Origin: Stenotrophomonas sp. Marseille-Q4652 | GTDB taxonomy: Bacteria; Pseudomonadota; Gammaproteobacteria; Xanthomonadales; Xanthomonadaceae | NCBI RefSeq assembly: GCF_916618915.1 | Contig: NZ_CAKAKE010000001.1 | Span: forward strand, 2,046,001-2,110,000 | Direction of reading: 5' to 3' | DNA length: 64,000 nucleotides | In this document: positions 26,882 through 37,652 of the stretch, in pieces | Layout of the letters: each line of letters opens with the position of its first letter | Position numbering within the stretch: the stretch's first letter is position 1 | Made by a program: the position numbers and the translations under genes | The notes under the pieces: model-generated | Told to the model about the DNA's origin: nothing | Database searches by the model: none | The model's input: only the letters and a program-made list of their open reading frames with translations

Positions 26882-27694
26882 ATGCGCCACGCTCGCGTTC
26901 TTGCCGTTACCGTTTTCGCCGTACCGCTGCTTGCCGCCGTCGCCATCGCGCAGACGTCGGTGACCCCGATCCCGGACAACGCCCCGGTCCAGACCGCGTC
27001 GCTTGAGATCGATTTCTCCAGGACCCACTGGGGTGACGCCGAGGCTGGCACGGCCAAGGCCGCCGCCTGCGCCGCCTGCCATTCGGCCGATGGCAACTCC
27101 AGCGTCGAGATGTACCCGCGCATCGCCGGGCAGAACGAACGCTATGCCGCCAGGCAGATGGCCCTGATCGCCAACGGCCAGCGCCGCACTGGTGCGGCCG
27201 CGGCGATGGTGCCGTTCGTGCAGGACCTCACCGCACAGGAGATGCGCGACATCGCCGCCTACTTCGCCACGCAGAAGTCCGGCGCCGGCATCGCCGACGA
27301 CAGCCCGGTGGCCGAGGGCCCGTATGCGGGCATGAAGTTCTTCGAGATCGGCCAGAAGCTGTACCGGGCCGGCGACGCAGAACGCGGCATCCCGGCCTGC
27401 ATGGCCTGCCATGGCCCGACCGGCGCGGGCAATCCGGGCCCGGCCTACCCGCACGTCAGCGGCCAGCATGCGTCCTACACTGCGCGCCGGCTGCAGGAGT
27501 ACCAGGCCGGCACCACCGACGAGATCGACACCGCCCACTTCCAGATCATGGCCCAGGTCGCCAAGCCGCTGACCCCGGACGAGATCCAGGCACTGGCCAG
27601 CTACCTGCAGGGCCTGCACGACCGCGCCGACGATGTCGAAGCCGAGGCGGCCACTGCCCAGGCCGGTACCGGCATGTCGCCGCAACGTTCCTGA
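26882..27694 (+). CDS. Diheme cytochrome c4
   Basis: Periplasmic electron carrier of 270 residues. Residues 1-23 are a Sec signal peptide. Two heme c sites are visible, CAACH (about residue 62) and CMACH (about 170), each in its own cytochrome domain, with axial-methionine candidates downstream (MALIANGQRR and the M of FQIMAQVAKPL). Such cytochromes pass electrons to terminal oxidases. The C-terminal 25 residues are an acidic, Ala-rich tail. A clear terminator separates it from dsbA. Confidence 0.92.
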   Translation: MRHARVLAVTVFAVPLLAAVAIAQTSVTPIPDNAPVQTASLEIDFSRTHWGDAEAGTAKAAACAACHSADGNSSVEMYPRIAGQNERYAARQMALIANGQRRTGAAAAMVPFVQDLTAQEMRDIAAYFATQKSGAGIADDSPVAEGPYAGMKFFEIGQKLYRAGDAERGIPACMACHGPTGAGNPGPAYPHVSGQHASYTARRLQEYQAGTTDEIDTAHFQIMAQVAKPLTPDEIQALASYLQGLHDRADDVEAEAATAQAGTGMSPQRS

Positions 27695-27736
27695 TCCTGC
27701 CGGTCGCCACGGCGACCCGGCAGGCGTTGTTCCCCG

Positions 27737-27767
27737 GAACGCCGGCCTCTGGGCCGGCGTTCTCTTT
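27737..27767 (+). terminator. Rho-independent terminator after cytochrome c4
   Basis: GAACGCCGGCC and GGCCGGCGTTC form an 11-base-pair stem with loop TCTG, followed by TCTTT. A second, imperfect hairpin (27696-27724) precedes it. It sits directly before the dsbA ribosome binding site. Confidence 0.7.
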
Positions 27768-27781
27768 CCCACGGAGAAACC

Positions 27782-28429
27782 ATGAAGCTTGTCCCCCGCC
27801 TGATCCTGATGCTGCTGGCGCTGGCGCCTGCGGTCACCCTTGCCGAAGACGCCAAGGCGCTGGTCGCCGATCGCGACTACCAGGTGATCGCCACTCCCGC
27901 CCGCTACACCGCCGAGGATGGCCGCATCGAGGTGGCCGAGGTTTTCGGCTACACCTGTGGCCACTGCGCCCACTTCGAGCCGATCCTGCAGCCATGGGTG
28001 GCGCGGCTGCCCAAGGACGTGCGCTTCGTGACCGTGCCGGCGGTGTTCGGCGGCCACTGGGACGCCTACGCCCGTGCCTACTTCGCCGCCGAGGAACTGG
28101 GCGTCGTCCACAAGACCCACGGCGCGGTGTTCGAGGCCATCCACCAGCGCGGCACCCTGCCGGTGCAGAACGTGTCGGCGCAGGAACTGGCCAGCTTCTA
28201 CGGGGGCCTTGGCGTGGACCAGGCCCGCTTCGTGCAGGCCCTGCGCAGCGACAAGGTCGACGGCAAGCTCAAGGCCGCGCGCAGCTTCGCGGTCAATGCC
28301 GGGGTGCGCGGTACCCCCAACCTGGTGGTCAATGGCAAGTACCTGGTCCGTGGCAGCAGCTTCGAGGACGTGCTTCGGATCACCGATGCGCTGGTGGCCC
28401 GCGAGCGCGCCGCCAGGCGCGGGCGTTGA
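27782..28429 (+). CDS. dsbA: Thiol:disulfide interchange protein DsbA (soluble, CGHC)
   Basis: Periplasmic dithiol oxidase of 215 residues. A 21-residue signal peptide (cleaved near TLAEDA) precedes a DsbA-type thioredoxin fold with active site Cys59-Gly-His-Cys62 (FGYTCGHCAHF) and cis-proline loop GTPNLVVNG. The helical insertion lies between about 90 and 150. The C-terminal third is strongly similar to the next gene (GKYLVRGSSFEDVLRI versus GKYLVKGRSFEDMLRI), so the two are tandem paralogues. ATG follows ACGGAGAAACC. Confidence 0.93.
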   Translation: MKLVPRLILMLLALAPAVTLAEDAKALVADRDYQVIATPARYTAEDGRIEVAEVFGYTCGHCAHFEPILQPWVARLPKDVRFVTVPAVFGGHWDAYARAYFAAEELGVVHKTHGAVFEAIHQRGTLPVQNVSAQELASFYGGLGVDQARFVQALRSDKVDGKLKAARSFAVNAGVRGTPNLVVNGKYLVRGSSFEDVLRITDALVARERAARRGR

Positions 28430-28482
28430 CCACGAAGTCACGCCACCGCTCCTGCCCGGCTTCATAATGTGTCCCTGAAACC

Positions 28483-28507
28483 CGGGGCCGGAACCACGCC
28501 GGCCCCG
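28483..28507 (+). terminator. Hairpin between the two dsbA genes
   Basis: CGGGGCCGG and CCGGCCCCG form a 9-base-pair stem with a 7-base loop, followed by CCTTTCG. Weak T tract, so a partial terminator or leader hairpin of the second dsbA gene. A CATAAT (28474-28479) just upstream could be a -10 element. Confidence 0.45.
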
Positions 28508-28534
28508 CCTTTCGCTTCCTGCTGGAGATCCTCG

Positions 28535-29368
28535 ATGAAGACCCGTTTCGCCCTCGCCCTGCTGGCCCTGTTGCCGATCATGGTCGCCTGCAAGGCCCAG
28601 GATGGTTCCGCCGACACCGCTCCGGCAACCAACACCCCGGCCACCAGCGAACCGGTCCAGCCGGCTGGCACCGACGCCACTGCCGACAGCGCCGACGAGG
28701 CCGCTACGGACACCGCACCGGCCGAAGGCGGCGAGGAAGCCCCGGCCCAGGCCGCCGCCCCGGTTCCGGCCCAGTCCCAGCCGGTCGGCCCGGCGCCGGT
28801 CGCCGGCACCGACTACGTGGTGATCGAGGGCGGCCAGCCGTTCCAGCCCACCGCCGGCAAGATCGAGGTGGTCGAGATCTTCGGCTACGTCTGCCCGGCC
28901 TGCTTCCGCTTCCAGCCGCTGATCGGGCCGTGGAAGGCCGGCCTGCCGTCGGACGTGAAGTTCACCTACGTGCCGGCGATGTTCGGCGGCACCTGGGATG
29001 ACTACGCACGCGCCTTCTATGCCGCCGAGACCCTGGGCCTGCAGGAAAAGACCCACGAGGACATGTACGCGGCGATCCACATCCAGCAGACCCTGAAGGG
29101 CGAGCGCGGCCGTGACTCGGTCGAGGACATCGCCGGCTTCTACGGCAAGCACGGCGCCGACGCCAAGCAGTTCGCCCAGACCATGGCCAGCTTCTCGGTG
29201 GCGGCCAAGACCAACCGTGCCAAGCAGTTCGCCACCCGCAGCAAGATCACCGGTACCCCGTCGCTGATCGTCAACGGCAAGTACCTGGTCAAGGGTCGCA
29301 GCTTCGAGGACATGCTGCGCATCGCCGACCACCTGATTGCCAGCGAACGCGCCGCCCAGGCCAACTGA
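28535..29368 (+). CDS. DsbA-like disulfide oxidoreductase, predicted lipoprotein (CPAC)
   Basis: A 277-residue paralogue of the preceding DsbA. The signal peptide ends in MVAC (Cys19), a plausible lipobox, followed by an 85-residue Ala/Pro/Thr/Glu-rich linker that could span from the membrane into the periplasm. The thioredoxin fold then starts, with active site Cys120-Pro-Ala-Cys123 (FGYVCPACF) in place of the CGHC of its neighbour, and cis-proline loop GTPSLIVNG. A different dipeptide usually means a different redox potential. Lipid-anchored DsbA proteins are known in Neisseria. Lipidation here is inferred from sequence. Confidence 0.9.
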   Translation: MKTRFALALLALLPIMVACKAQDGSADTAPATNTPATSEPVQPAGTDATADSADEAATDTAPAEGGEEAPAQAAAPVPAQSQPVGPAPVAGTDYVVIEGGQPFQPTAGKIEVVEIFGYVCPACFRFQPLIGPWKAGLPSDVKFTYVPAMFGGTWDDYARAFYAAETLGLQEKTHEDMYAAIHIQQTLKGERGRDSVEDIAGFYGKHGADAKQFAQTMASFSVAAKTNRAKQFATRSKITGTPSLIVNGKYLVKGRSFEDMLRIADHLIASERAAQAN

Positions 29369-29388
29369 CACGCGCACAGCCGGTCGAC

Positions 29389-30165
29389 GTGAACTCCCCC
29401 GCTCCCCGCACGCTGCGACTGCTGACGGCCAACATCCAGGCCGGTTCCAGCACGCGCCGCTACAGCGACTACGTGACCCGCAGCTGGTCGCACGCGCTGC
29501 CGGCGGGGAGCAAGCGCACCAGCCTGGATGCCATCGCCAAGATGGCCCAGGGCCGCGACATCGTCGGCCTGCAGGAGGCAGACCCGGGCAGCCTGCGCTC
29601 GGGTTTCTCCAACCAGACCCACTACCTGGCCCAGCGCGCCGGCTTCAATTACTGGAGCCACCAGCCGAACCGGCGCATGGGCGGGGTGGCTTCCAGCGCC
29701 AACGGCCTGCTCAGCCGGCTGGAGCCGGTGGAAGTGCAGGACCACGCGCTGCCCGGCCGCATCGGCGGGCGCGGCGTGCTGCTGGCCAAGTTCGGCGATG
29801 GCGCCGAAGGGCTGGCGGTGGCAGTGGCCCACCTGTCGCTGGGCGCGGGCTCGCGCATGTCGCAGCTGGCCTTCATCGCCGAACTGCTGTCCGACCATCC
29901 CAACGCGGTGCTGATGGGCGACTTCAACTGCATGGCCGACCGACCGGAGATGCAGACGCTGTACCGCAAGACCACGCTGCAGCCGCCCGGCTGCCTGGTC
30001 CCGACCTTTCCGAGCTGGCGCCCCGAGCGCGCGATCGACCACATCCTGGTCAGCAGCACGCTGCAGCAGCGCGAAGTGGAAGCAGTGCCGGCGGCGTTTT
30101 CCGACCACCTGGCGTTAGCCATGTCGGTAGAGGTTCCGGCGCAGAGCCTTCGCGAGAAGGCCTGA
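29389..30165 (+). CDS. Endonuclease/exonuclease/phosphatase-family hydrolase
   Basis: A 258-residue metal-dependent phosphoesterase of the EEP superfamily. Catalytic motifs: LLTANIQAG, GLQEAD (metal glutamate), HLSLGAG, GDFNCMAD and the C-terminal SDHLAL. No signal peptide, so cytoplasmic; it could act on nucleic acids, lipids or sugars. The start GTG at 29389 lies 20 bases after the dsbA-like gene, and cotranscription is possible. It converges on the large TonB receptor gene. Confidence 0.85.
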   Translation: MNSPAPRTLRLLTANIQAGSSTRRYSDYVTRSWSHALPAGSKRTSLDAIAKMAQGRDIVGLQEADPGSLRSGFSNQTHYLAQRAGFNYWSHQPNRRMGGVASSANGLLSRLEPVEVQDHALPGRIGGRGVLLAKFGDGAEGLAVAVAHLSLGAGSRMSQLAFIAELLSDHPNAVLMGDFNCMADRPEMQTLYRKTTLQPPGCLVPTFPSWRPERAIDHILVSSTLQQREVEAVPAAFSDHLALAMSVEVPAQSLREKA

Positions 30166-30170
30166 AAGGC

Positions 30171-30195
30171 GGGGCGCCGCGCTCGGCAGCGCCCC
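30171..30195. terminator. GC-rich hairpin between convergent genes
   Basis: GGGGCGC and GCGCCCC form a 7-base-pair stem in the 39-base gap between the EEP hydrolase and the TonB receptor. There is no T tract, so termination is only probable. Confidence 0.4.
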
Positions 30196-30204
30196 GGCCC
30201 GTCC

Positions 30205-33123
30205 TCAGAAGCGCAGGTCCGCGCGCAGGTACCAGAAGCGCCCACCCGGGATGTCGTAGGTGGAGGCGTCATAGCCATTGAGCGAACACGACAGGCAGAT
30301 CGGGGGATCCTTGTCGAACACGTTGTTCAGCCCGGCCGTCAGTTGCAGCCCCTTCATCCAGTCCAAGCGGTAGCCCACCTGCATGTCGTGGTAGGTGATG
30401 GCATCGAGCGTGTTGCTGCCTTCGGCCTGGTTGCTGCAGATCGGGAATGCCACCGCATCGCCGCAGTCTTCGGTCAGCTCGGAGATATGACGAATGGTCC
30501 AGGCCGCGGTCCAGTTGCCCAGGCGCCAGTCCAGGTTGGCGGTGCTGGTCCACTCCGGAATCGAGCTGTCGGCCACTTCGATGCCCGGTCCCTGCGGCTG
30601 GCGCTGGCCGGCTGCGCCGACGGCCTCGTAACGGCCGACGAAGGTGTTGTTCCAGCTCAGCTTGAAGCGACCGGCGCTGGTTTCCGGGAACGTCCAGTTC
30701 AGATCCACGTCCCAGCCATCGGTCTTGATCACGCCGAGGTTGGTCAGACGGTTGTTGAAGCCGTTGATGCCGCCGGTGGAGGCACGGGTGATGCCGCCGC
30801 AGTACAGCGGATCGAGGGTTTCCACGCACAGGTCGAGCTGGGTCTGGGCGTTGATCGCCTGGATCGCCCCTTCCACGGTGTGCCGGTAGAAGGTGACCTC
30901 CACGTCGAAGCGCTCGGACCAGCTGGCGTTGCTGCCGAACCACGGGCTCCACACGAAGCCGGCGCTGAAGCTGCGCGCCTTCTCCGCTTCCAGCGCCTCG
31001 TTGCCGCCGGTGGTGACCGAGATCTGCGAGTTCGGCTGCTGGAAGCCGGTGGGCACGCCCAGCGCGGCGCAATTGGCGGCGCTGCCACGCGGCGGGGTGC
31101 CGCCCAGGCCGATCGAGCACGGATCGAACAGCTGCAGGTCGCCGCGCGCGGCCGAACCGTACAGCTCGCCGATGGTCGGGGCGCGGAAGCCCTCGGCATA
31201 GGTCGAGCGCAGCACGAAGTCCTCGCTGACCTGCCAGCGCAGGCCGTACTTGGGCGTGAACTCGCCGCCGAAGGTGGAGTAGTCCGAATAGCGGCCGGCC
31301 AGGCTCAGATCCAGGCGGTCGCCCAGTGCCGAATCGGCAAACACCGGCACGCTCAGCTCCAGGTACACCTCGTTGACGTCGTACGAGCCGGAGGTCGGCA
31401 GCGACGGCACGCCGTTGTAGTGGCCGATGATGTTGAGCGGATCCGGATCGTAGGAGCCTTCGTACTTGCGGTACTCGTAGCCGGTGGCGAAGGCCACCAT
31501 GCCGGCCGGCAGCTCGAACAGGTCGCTGCTCAGGTTGGCGGTGACCAGGCTCAGCTCGTTCTGGCTGCGGTCGCGGACCACCGGCTGGATCCAGGCCAGC
31601 ATCTCCGGGGTGATGGTGCCCGGGCCGCCAAAGATGTTCAGCGGCACGCAGCCGGCCAGCGCCGCGCACGCGGCCGGATCACCCAGCGCCTGGGCGATGT
31701 TGAAGATGTTGTAGCTGCCGAAGTTGGTCTGCTTGGCTTCGTTCTTGCTGTAGGCGGCGTTGACGTCCCAGAACCAGCTGCGGCTGCCGGTCTCGAACGA
31801 GCCGACCAGGCCGGTGTTGAAATACTGGGTATCCACCCGCTGCTTGAACACGCGCGGGCCGCCTTCCACCGGGCGGCGGCCGATCATGATCAGGTTGTCG
31901 GCCGAGTCCAGGTCGAAGCCGAACGGGTTGTATGGGTTGAGCCCGGAAATGACGATCTCGTCGGCCAGCGGGTTGCCGGTGGCACCTTCCGGACCGAGGA
32001 AGATTGGCTCGGGTGCAGCCTGGTTGGTGGACTCGCGACGGTTGCCCAGCGCCTTGACGTACCACTGCACGTCGTCGTTGAAGAACATCCGGAACTGGCC
32101 GAACACGCCCTTGCGCTCGGACGGGGTCAACAGCAGGTTGTACTCGGCGAAGTTGAAGCGATTCGGCGTCAAAAACGAAATGAAGTCATCTGGATAATTG
32201 ACACCGCCCGGGAACGACACGCCGTTCGGCGTGGTGATATTGCACAGAGCTATGTTGGGAGTGGCCGGGTTGTCATCATGGTCCACCAACGGGCATGCCG
32301 CCGAAGGCGTAGGGGCGATGAACATGAAACGGCCGTTGGGCGTTGCCGAGCTGGCGAACGCCAGCCCGGTGCCGGGCACCGGGAAGCGCGACTGCTCACG
32401 GTCGCGCGCATAGATCGGGTCCTGCTTCACCCAGCTGGCGCCCAGGAACAGGCTGGTGCGCTCGGTGCTCATGCCCCAGGCCAGGTCCACGCCCCTGTTG
32501 GCGCCGTCGCCCTCGCCGTACTGGCCGTAGTTGAGCGAGACCTGCGCACCGTCGAATTCGCGGCGGGTGATGATGTTGACGACACCGGCGATCGCATCCG
32601 AACCGTACAGCGAGGAAGCACCGTCCTCCAGCACCTCGATGCGCTCGACGATGGCCAGCGGGATGGTGTTGAGATCGGTCGACGAGCCCACGCCGGAAGC
32701 CGAGGATTCGTTGACCCAGCGGATGCCATCCACGAGTACCAGTACACGCTTGGAACCGAGGTGGCGCAGGTCGACCTGGGCCGAACCGGCCCCAACGCCA
32801 CCGCCGTCGGGCGGAAACCCGAAGTTGCCCGACGAATTGAACTTGGCGTTGAGCGCCGATCCGGACCCGGTGAGTTCCTGCAGCACCTCGCCAATGGAGG
32901 TCAGGCCGGTGCGCTCGATGTCATCGCGGTAGAGGGTATGCACCGGCACCTGGCTCTCCAGCTCAGCCTTCTTGATGCGGGTTCCGGTGACCTGGACGCT
33001 GTCCAGGGTGGTGGTGCTGGTCGGCGTGTTGCCCTGATCCTGGGCCACGGCAACGACGGGAAATGCGAGCAATACGGACAGCTGTACAGCAGCGGCAAGG
33101 GGGCAGCGGTGCAGGCTCTTCAT
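30205..33123 (-). CDS. Large TonB-dependent receptor
   Basis: A 972-residue outer-membrane transporter. Signal peptide 1-27 (cleaved near AVAQDQ), TonB box region [14 protein letters not shown], plug domain with [15 protein letters not shown], a glycine-rich loop, [50 protein letters not shown], then a long barrel ending in YLRADLRF. The [17 protein letters not shown] pattern is that of the Xanthomonadaceae and Caulobacter receptors that import carbohydrates or peptides rather than siderophores; the substrate cannot be read. No Fur box is visible upstream. It is divergent from the lytic transglycosylase gene. Confidence 0.92.
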   Translation of the reverse strand: MKSLHRCPLAAAVQLSVLLAFPVVAVAQDQGNTPTSTTTLDSVQVTGTRIKKAELESQVPVHTLYRDDIERTGLTSIGEVLQELTGSGSALNAKFNSSGNFGFPPDGGGVGAGSAQVDLRHLGSKRVLVLVDGIRWVNESSASGVGSSTDLNTIPLAIVERIEVLEDGASSLYGSDAIAGVVNIITRREFDGAQVSLNYGQYGEGDGANRGVDLAWGMSTERTSLFLGASWVKQDPIYARDREQSRFPVPGTGLAFASSATPNGRFMFIAPTPSAACPLVDHDDNPATPNIALCNITTPNGVSFPGGVNYPDDFISFLTPNRFNFAEYNLLLTPSERKGVFGQFRMFFNDDVQWYVKALGNRRESTNQAAPEPIFLGPEGATGNPLADEIVISGLNPYNPFGFDLDSADNLIMIGRRPVEGGPRVFKQRVDTQYFNTGLVGSFETGSRSWFWDVNAAYSKNEAKQTNFGSYNIFNIAQALGDPAACAALAGCVPLNIFGGPGTITPEMLAWIQPVVRDRSQNELSLVTANLSSDLFELPAGMVAFATGYEYRKYEGSYDPDPLNIIGHYNGVPSLPTSGSYDVNEVYLELSVPVFADSALGDRLDLSLAGRYSDYSTFGGEFTPKYGLRWQVSEDFVLRSTYAEGFRAPTIGELYGSAARGDLQLFDPCSIGLGGTPPRGSAANCAALGVPTGFQQPNSQISVTTGGNEALEAEKARSFSAGFVWSPWFGSNASWSERFDVEVTFYRHTVEGAIQAINAQTQLDLCVETLDPLYCGGITRASTGGINGFNNRLTNLGVIKTDGWDVDLNWTFPETSAGRFKLSWNNTFVGRYEAVGAAGQRQPQGPGIEVADSSIPEWTSTANLDWRLGNWTAAWTIRHISELTEDCGDAVAFPICSNQAEGSNTLDAITYHDMQVGYRLDWMKGLQLTAGLNNVFDKDPPICLSCSLNGYDASTYDIPGGRFWYLRADLRF

Positions 33124-33294
33124 CCTTTCTCTCCTGAAGGAAACGTATGGCCATGGCGTCCCCCTTCACCACGGCTGTTCCGCTTGTAAACAATGCGTAA
33201 AACAACAACAAGTGCACACGTCGACTTTTTGGCTGAGCCGAGGCGGGCCGTGCTTCATCACTCCCATTCACATGCCGCCGGTATTCTTCGGCGC

Positions 33295-35232
33295 ATGAAA
33301 TCCATTGCCCTCGCCATGACCGGTGCGCTCGCCGTTGTTGCCGCGCTCCCCGCCCTTTCCCAGCCCCAGGATGCCCAGCGCGAAGCTATGCGCCGCGCGC
33401 TCGAGGACGCCGAAAGCGGACGACTCGACGGCAGCCGCGCCAGCGCGCTGCGGCAGCATCCGCTCTACGGCTGGCTGGAATACGCACGCCTGCGCCGCGG
33501 TATCGAGGCCGTCGACACGCCCCAGGCGCAGGACTTCCTCAAGCGCTACCAGGGCCAGCCGGTGGCCGAGGCGTTCCGCGGCGTCTGGCTGCCCGCGCTG
33601 GCCCGTCGCCAGGACTGGAGCGCCCTGCTGGCCAACTGGAAGCCGACCAGCAACACCGGCCTGCGCTGCGCCGAACTCACTGCGCGCCAGTCCACCGGCA
33701 AGGCCGATGCGCAGTGGACAAGCGAGGCGCAGGCCCTGTGGCGCAGCAGCGGCGCGTCGCTGCCCGATGCCTGCGATCCGGTATTCGCCGCGCTCGAGGC
33801 ACGCGGTGGCCTGACCCCGGCGTTGCGCTGGGAACGCTTCGATGTCGCCGCGGCCGAACAGCAGCCCGGCGTGATGCGGGCGGCCGCACGTGGCCTGCCC
33901 GCCGCCGAACAGGCCATGGCCATGGATTACGCTGCCTTCGTCGAGAAGGTCCATCCGCGTGCGCTGGGCTGGCCGAAGAACGAGCGCAGCCGGAAGATCG
34001 CCGCCATCGGCCTGGCCCGGCTGGCCAAGGAGGATCCGGCACAGGCCGAACGCCTGCTGCCGCAGTACACCAGTGCGCTGCAGCTGGACGAGGCCCAGCG
34101 CGCGCGGGTGCTGTACGAGATCGCGCTGTGGACGGTGGCATCGTACGGGCCGGATTCGGCGCGTCGCCTGGCGGCGGTACCGGAGTCGGCCTACGACGAG
34201 CGCCTGCACGAATGGCGTGTGCGCGAGGCGATGGCCCGGGGCGACTGGGCGGCGGCACTTGTCGCAATCGGCAGGATGCCGGCGGCGCAGCGCAACGATC
34301 CTCGCTGGCGCTACTTCGAGGCGCGCCTGCTGGACAAGACCGGCAAGGCCGCGCAGGCGCGGCCGCTGTACAGCGCTGCGGCCAGCACCGCAACCTTCCA
34401 CGGCTTCCTCGCCGCCGACCGGCTGCAGCAGGACTACAGCCTGTGTCCGAAGGAGCCCGATCCGGCCCCGGCTCTGCGCAGCGCCGTCAACCGCGATCCG
34501 GCGCTGCGCCGGGCGATGGAGCTGTACGCCATCGGCCGCACCAACTGGGCCACGCTGGAATGGAACGACGCCCTGGGCCGCTTCAATGACGACCAGCGCC
34601 GCGTGGCGGTGGCCGTCGCCCAGGACCACGGCTGGTTCGATCGCGCCGTGTTCTCGCTCAAGGGTGCCGAGGAACAGCGTCTGTACACACTGCGCTTCCC
34701 GCTGCACCACGACGGGGCGATCCGCCGCGAGGCCGAACGCAACGCCATCGATCCGGCCTGGGTGGCCGCGGAGATCCGCGCCGAAAGCACGTTCTATCCG
34801 CAGGCACGCTCGCCGGCCAACGCAATGGGCCTGATGCAGGTGCTGCCGGCCACTGCCGCGGACGTGGCCCGGACCACCGGCCTGGACTACGGCGGCGCTG
34901 CCAGCCTGTACGACCCGGATACCAACATCGCCATCGGCACCGCCTACCTGCGCCAGCTGATGGACAAGTACTCCGGCCTGCCGTACGTGACCATCGCCGC
35001 CTACAACGCCGGCCCCACGCCGACGGCGCGCTGGCTGTCGCAGCGCCCGGGTTACGAGCCGGACTTCTGGATCGAGACCATCAGCTACAAGGAAACGCGC
35101 GAGTACGTGGCCCGCGTGCTGGCCTTCAGCGTGCTCTACGACTGGCGCCTCAACGGCAAGGCGGTACCGCTGACCGAACGCATGCAGGGCCGCATCGCCA
35201 GGCCGACCAAGGCGTTCACCTGCCCGGGCTGA
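33295..35232 (+). CDS. slt: Soluble lytic murein transglycosylase (Slt70 family)
   Basis: Periplasmic peptidoglycan lyase forming 1,6-anhydro-muropeptides. The 645-residue protein has a signal peptide (1-22, ALPALSQ), a long helical superhelix of TPR-like units (about 30-450), and a C-terminal goose-lysozyme-like domain with the catalytic glutamate in [15 protein letters not shown], the [10 protein letters not shown] motif and the AAYNAGP motif. The ATG at 33295 begins the signal peptide; the frame is open further upstream but without signal character. The cca gene starts 44 bases downstream on the same strand. Confidence 0.93.
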   Translation: MKSIALAMTGALAVVAALPALSQPQDAQREAMRRALEDAESGRLDGSRASALRQHPLYGWLEYARLRRGIEAVDTPQAQDFLKRYQGQPVAEAFRGVWLPALARRQDWSALLANWKPTSNTGLRCAELTARQSTGKADAQWTSEAQALWRSSGASLPDACDPVFAALEARGGLTPALRWERFDVAAAEQQPGVMRAAARGLPAAEQAMAMDYAAFVEKVHPRALGWPKNERSRKIAAIGLARLAKEDPAQAERLLPQYTSALQLDEAQRARVLYEIALWTVASYGPDSARRLAAVPESAYDERLHEWRVREAMARGDWAAALVAIGRMPAAQRNDPRWRYFEARLLDKTGKAAQARPLYSAAASTATFHGFLAADRLQQDYSLCPKEPDPAPALRSAVNRDPALRRAMELYAIGRTNWATLEWNDALGRFNDDQRRVAVAVAQDHGWFDRAVFSLKGAEEQRLYTLRFPLHHDGAIRREAERNAIDPAWVAAEIRAESTFYPQARSPANAMGLMQVLPATAADVARTTGLDYGGAASLYDPDTNIAIGTAYLRQLMDKYSGLPYVTIAAYNAGPTPTARWLSQRPGYEPDFWIETISYKETREYVARVLAFSVLYDWRLNGKAVPLTERMQGRIARPTKAFTCPG

Positions 35233-35276
35233 TCCCGTGGTTCGCAGCACCGCGCGCAGCACGGCATCATGTGCGC

Positions 35277-36497
35277 ATGAAGACCTATCTCGTCGGTGGC
35301 GCGGTTCGTGATTCCCTGCTGGGCCTGGCGCCCGGCGACCGGGACTGGGTGGTGGTCGGCGCCACCCAGCCACAGATGGAAGCACTGGGATTCCGCGCGG
35401 TGGGCAAGGACTTCCCGGTGTTCCTGCATCCGGATACCGGCGAGGAACATGCGCTGGCGCGCACCGAGCGCAAGTCCGGTCGCGGCTACCGCGGCTTCGT
35501 GGTCGACGCCGACCCGTCGGTGACGCTGGAAGAAGACCTGCAGCGCCGCGACTTCACCCTCAATGCCATTGCCCGCGACGAGGAGACCGGCGAACTGTTC
35601 GATCCGTATGGCGGCGTGCGTGACATCCAGCACCGCGTGCTGCGCCACGTCGGTCCCGCCTTCGTCGAGGATCCGCTGCGGGTGCTGCGTGCGGCACGTT
35701 TCATGGCCCGCCTCGCGCCGCTGGGTTTCAGTATCGCCCCCGAAACCATGGCGCTGATGCGGCAGATGGTCGACAGCGGCGAACTCGATGCACTGGTGCC
35801 CGAACGCGTTTGGCAGGAACTGCGCCGAGCGCTGGCCAGTGCGCAGCCCTCGGCATTCCTGCGCACCCTGCACGAGTGCGGCGCGCTGGGCGTCATCCTG
35901 CCCGAGGTCGAAGCGCTTTACGGCGTGCCGCAGCGCGCCGAGTTCCATCCCGAGGTCGATACCGGCCGCCACCAGGAAATGGTCAGCGACATGGCCGCGC
36001 GACTGGCCCCGGGCGACGACCTGGCCGGCTTTGCCGCGCTCACCCATGACCTGGGCAAGGCGCTGACCCCGAAGGACCAGCTCCCGCGCCACATCATGCA
36101 CGAGCAGCGCGGTGTGGCCCCGCTGCGCGAACTGGCCTCTCGTCTGAAGGTGCCGGCAGAACACCAGCAGCTGGCCGAGGCCGTGTGCCGCGAGCACCTC
36201 AACGTGCACCGCATCGACGAGCTGCGCGATGCCACCGTGCTGGAACTGCTGTCGCGCTGCGATGGCTTCCGCCGCCCCGAGCGCATCGCCCGGATCGCGC
36301 TGGTGTGCGAATGCGACAAGCGTGGCCGGCTGGGTTTCGAGGACAGCGACTATCCGCAGGGCGAAACCCTGCGACGGCTGCATCGCGCCGCGCTGTCGGT
36401 GCAGGCGCGCGACATGGACACCAGCCAGCTCAAGGGCCCGGCCATCGGCGAAGCACTGAAGAAAGCACGCATCGCCGCCATCAGCGCGGCGCGCTGA
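35277..36497 (+). CDS. cca: Multifunctional CCA-tRNA nucleotidyltransferase
   Basis: Adds and repairs the 3' CCA of tRNA. The 406-residue class II enzyme shows [13 protein letters not shown], the catalytic pair Asp21 and Asp23 in GDRDWVVVG, the [11 protein letters not shown] and [10 protein letters not shown] motifs, [12 protein letters not shown], and the C-terminal HD phosphohydrolase domain ([10 protein letters not shown]) found in gammaproteobacterial enzymes, which adds phosphatase and phosphodiesterase activities. The ATG at 35277 gives the family N-terminus MKTYLVGG. It converges on nagA with a 12-base gap. Confidence 0.96.
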   Translation: MKTYLVGGAVRDSLLGLAPGDRDWVVVGATQPQMEALGFRAVGKDFPVFLHPDTGEEHALARTERKSGRGYRGFVVDADPSVTLEEDLQRRDFTLNAIARDEETGELFDPYGGVRDIQHRVLRHVGPAFVEDPLRVLRAARFMARLAPLGFSIAPETMALMRQMVDSGELDALVPERVWQELRRALASAQPSAFLRTLHECGALGVILPEVEALYGVPQRAEFHPEVDTGRHQEMVSDMAARLAPGDDLAGFAALTHDLGKALTPKDQLPRHIMHEQRGVAPLRELASRLKVPAEHQQLAEAVCREHLNVHRIDELRDATVLELLSRCDGFRRPERIARIALVCECDKRGRLGFEDSDYPQGETLRRLHRAALSVQARDMDTSQLKGPAIGEALKKARIAAISAAR

Positions 36498-36509
36498 CCG
36501 CCGGGACGC

Positions 36510-37652
36510 TTACTCCCGATCGCCGCCGATCCAGGTCGCCTGCACCTGCAGTTGCGCGTCGAGCAGCACGAAGTCGGCGCGGTAGCCTTCGGCGATATGG
36601 CCGAGCCAGTCGTCCACACGCAGGAAGCGGGCCGGGTAGGTCGAGGCCATGCGTGCGGCCTCGGCCAGCGGCAATCCGAGCAGCTGCACCGCGTTGCGTA
36701 CTGCGGTGGCCATGTCCAGCGCCGAGCCGGCCAGCGCGCCGGCGGCATTGCGCACCACGCCGTCGATGGCGGTAATGGTTTCGCCATACAGCGTGTAGCT
36801 CGGATCGTCGGCGCCGACCGACGGCATCGCATCGGTGACCAGGAACACCTTGCCGCGCGGCTTGGCCGCCAGCGCCACGCGCAGGCTGGCCGGATGCACA
36901 TGGACGCCATCGGCGATGATGCCGCACCAGCTGTCGCGATCCTCCAGCGCGGCGCCCACCACGCCGGGCTCGCGCCCCTGCAGCTGGCCCATCGCGTTGT
37001 ACAGGTGGGTGAAGCCGGTGATGCCGGCGGCAAGTCCGGCGCGGATCTCCTCGTAGCTGCCGGCGGTGTGGCCAGCGGCCACGATCACCCCGGCCTGCAC
37101 CAGTTTGCGCACGGTCGCGGCCGGCACGCGTTCCGGGGCCAGCGTGAGCAGGGTCACGCCGTTGTCGAGCGAGGACACCAGCGCGACCTCGTCCGCATCG
37201 GGGACGCGGAACTTGCCGGCGTCATGCGTGCCCTTGCGCGCCGGCGCGATGTACGGGCCTTCGAGGTGGATGCCGATCACCCCGGGCACGCCCTCGGCAA
37301 TGGCCTGGCGCGTGGCCGCGATCGCCGCGCGCATCACCTCGACGTCGTCGCTGATCAGCGTCGGCAGCCACGCGGTGGTACCGAAGCGACGATGCGCCCG
37401 ACCGATGGCCCGCAGTGCCTCCACCTCGGGCTGGTTGTTGAACAGCACGCCACCGCCACCGTTGACCTGGGCGTCGATGAAACCGGGCAGCAGCCAGCCA
37501 CCCTCCAGGTCAACCTGCTGGCCTGCAGCGGCCACCTGCGGATGGCTGTCGGGCAGCAGCGCGCTGATGTGCCCGCCCTCGACCAGCACCGCGAGGTCGT
37601 CGCGGAAATCTTCCCCGGCCAGGACGCGGCCGTTACGCAGTGCGATGTTCAT
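36510..37652 (-). CDS. nagA: N-acetylglucosamine-6-phosphate deacetylase
   Basis: Cytoplasmic deacetylase in GlcNAc and muropeptide sugar catabolism. The 380-residue amidohydrolase shows GFIDAQVNGGGG, the metal glutamate in GIHLEGPYIAP, AAGHTAGSYEE and FTHLYNAMGQ for the metal histidines, and the catalytic aspartate in LVTDAMPSVGA. Its ATG at 37652 overlaps the stop of nagB-II in an ATGA arrangement, so the deaminase and deacetylase are made together. Confidence 0.95.
   Translation of the reverse strand: MNIALRNGRVLAGEDFRDDLAVLVEGGHISALLPDSHPQVAAAGQQVDLEGGWLLPGFIDAQVNGGGGVLFNNQPEVEALRAIGRAHRRFGTTAWLPTLISDDVEVMRAAIAATRQAIAEGVPGVIGIHLEGPYIAPARKGTHDAGKFRVPDADEVALVSSLDNGVTLLTLAPERVPAATVRKLVQAGVIVAAGHTAGSYEEIRAGLAAGITGFTHLYNAMGQLQGREPGVVGAALEDRDSWCGIIADGVHVHPASLRVALAAKPRGKVFLVTDAMPSVGADDPSYTLYGETITAIDGVVRNAAGALAGSALDMATAVRNAVQLLGLPLAEAARMASTYPARFLRVDDWLGHIAEGYRADFVLLDAQLQVQATWIGGDRE

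Noticed and set aside
26705..29377. Open minus-strand frame of almost 900 codons upstream of engB
   Set aside because: It is antisense to the cytochrome c4 and both dsbA genes, all with intact motifs; no domain is visible in the antisense product.
30343..33189. Plus-strand frame of about 950 codons opposite the large TonB receptor
   Set aside because: Low-complexity Ala/Val/Gly/His translation without motifs, exactly opposite a receptor with signal peptide, plug and barrel end.
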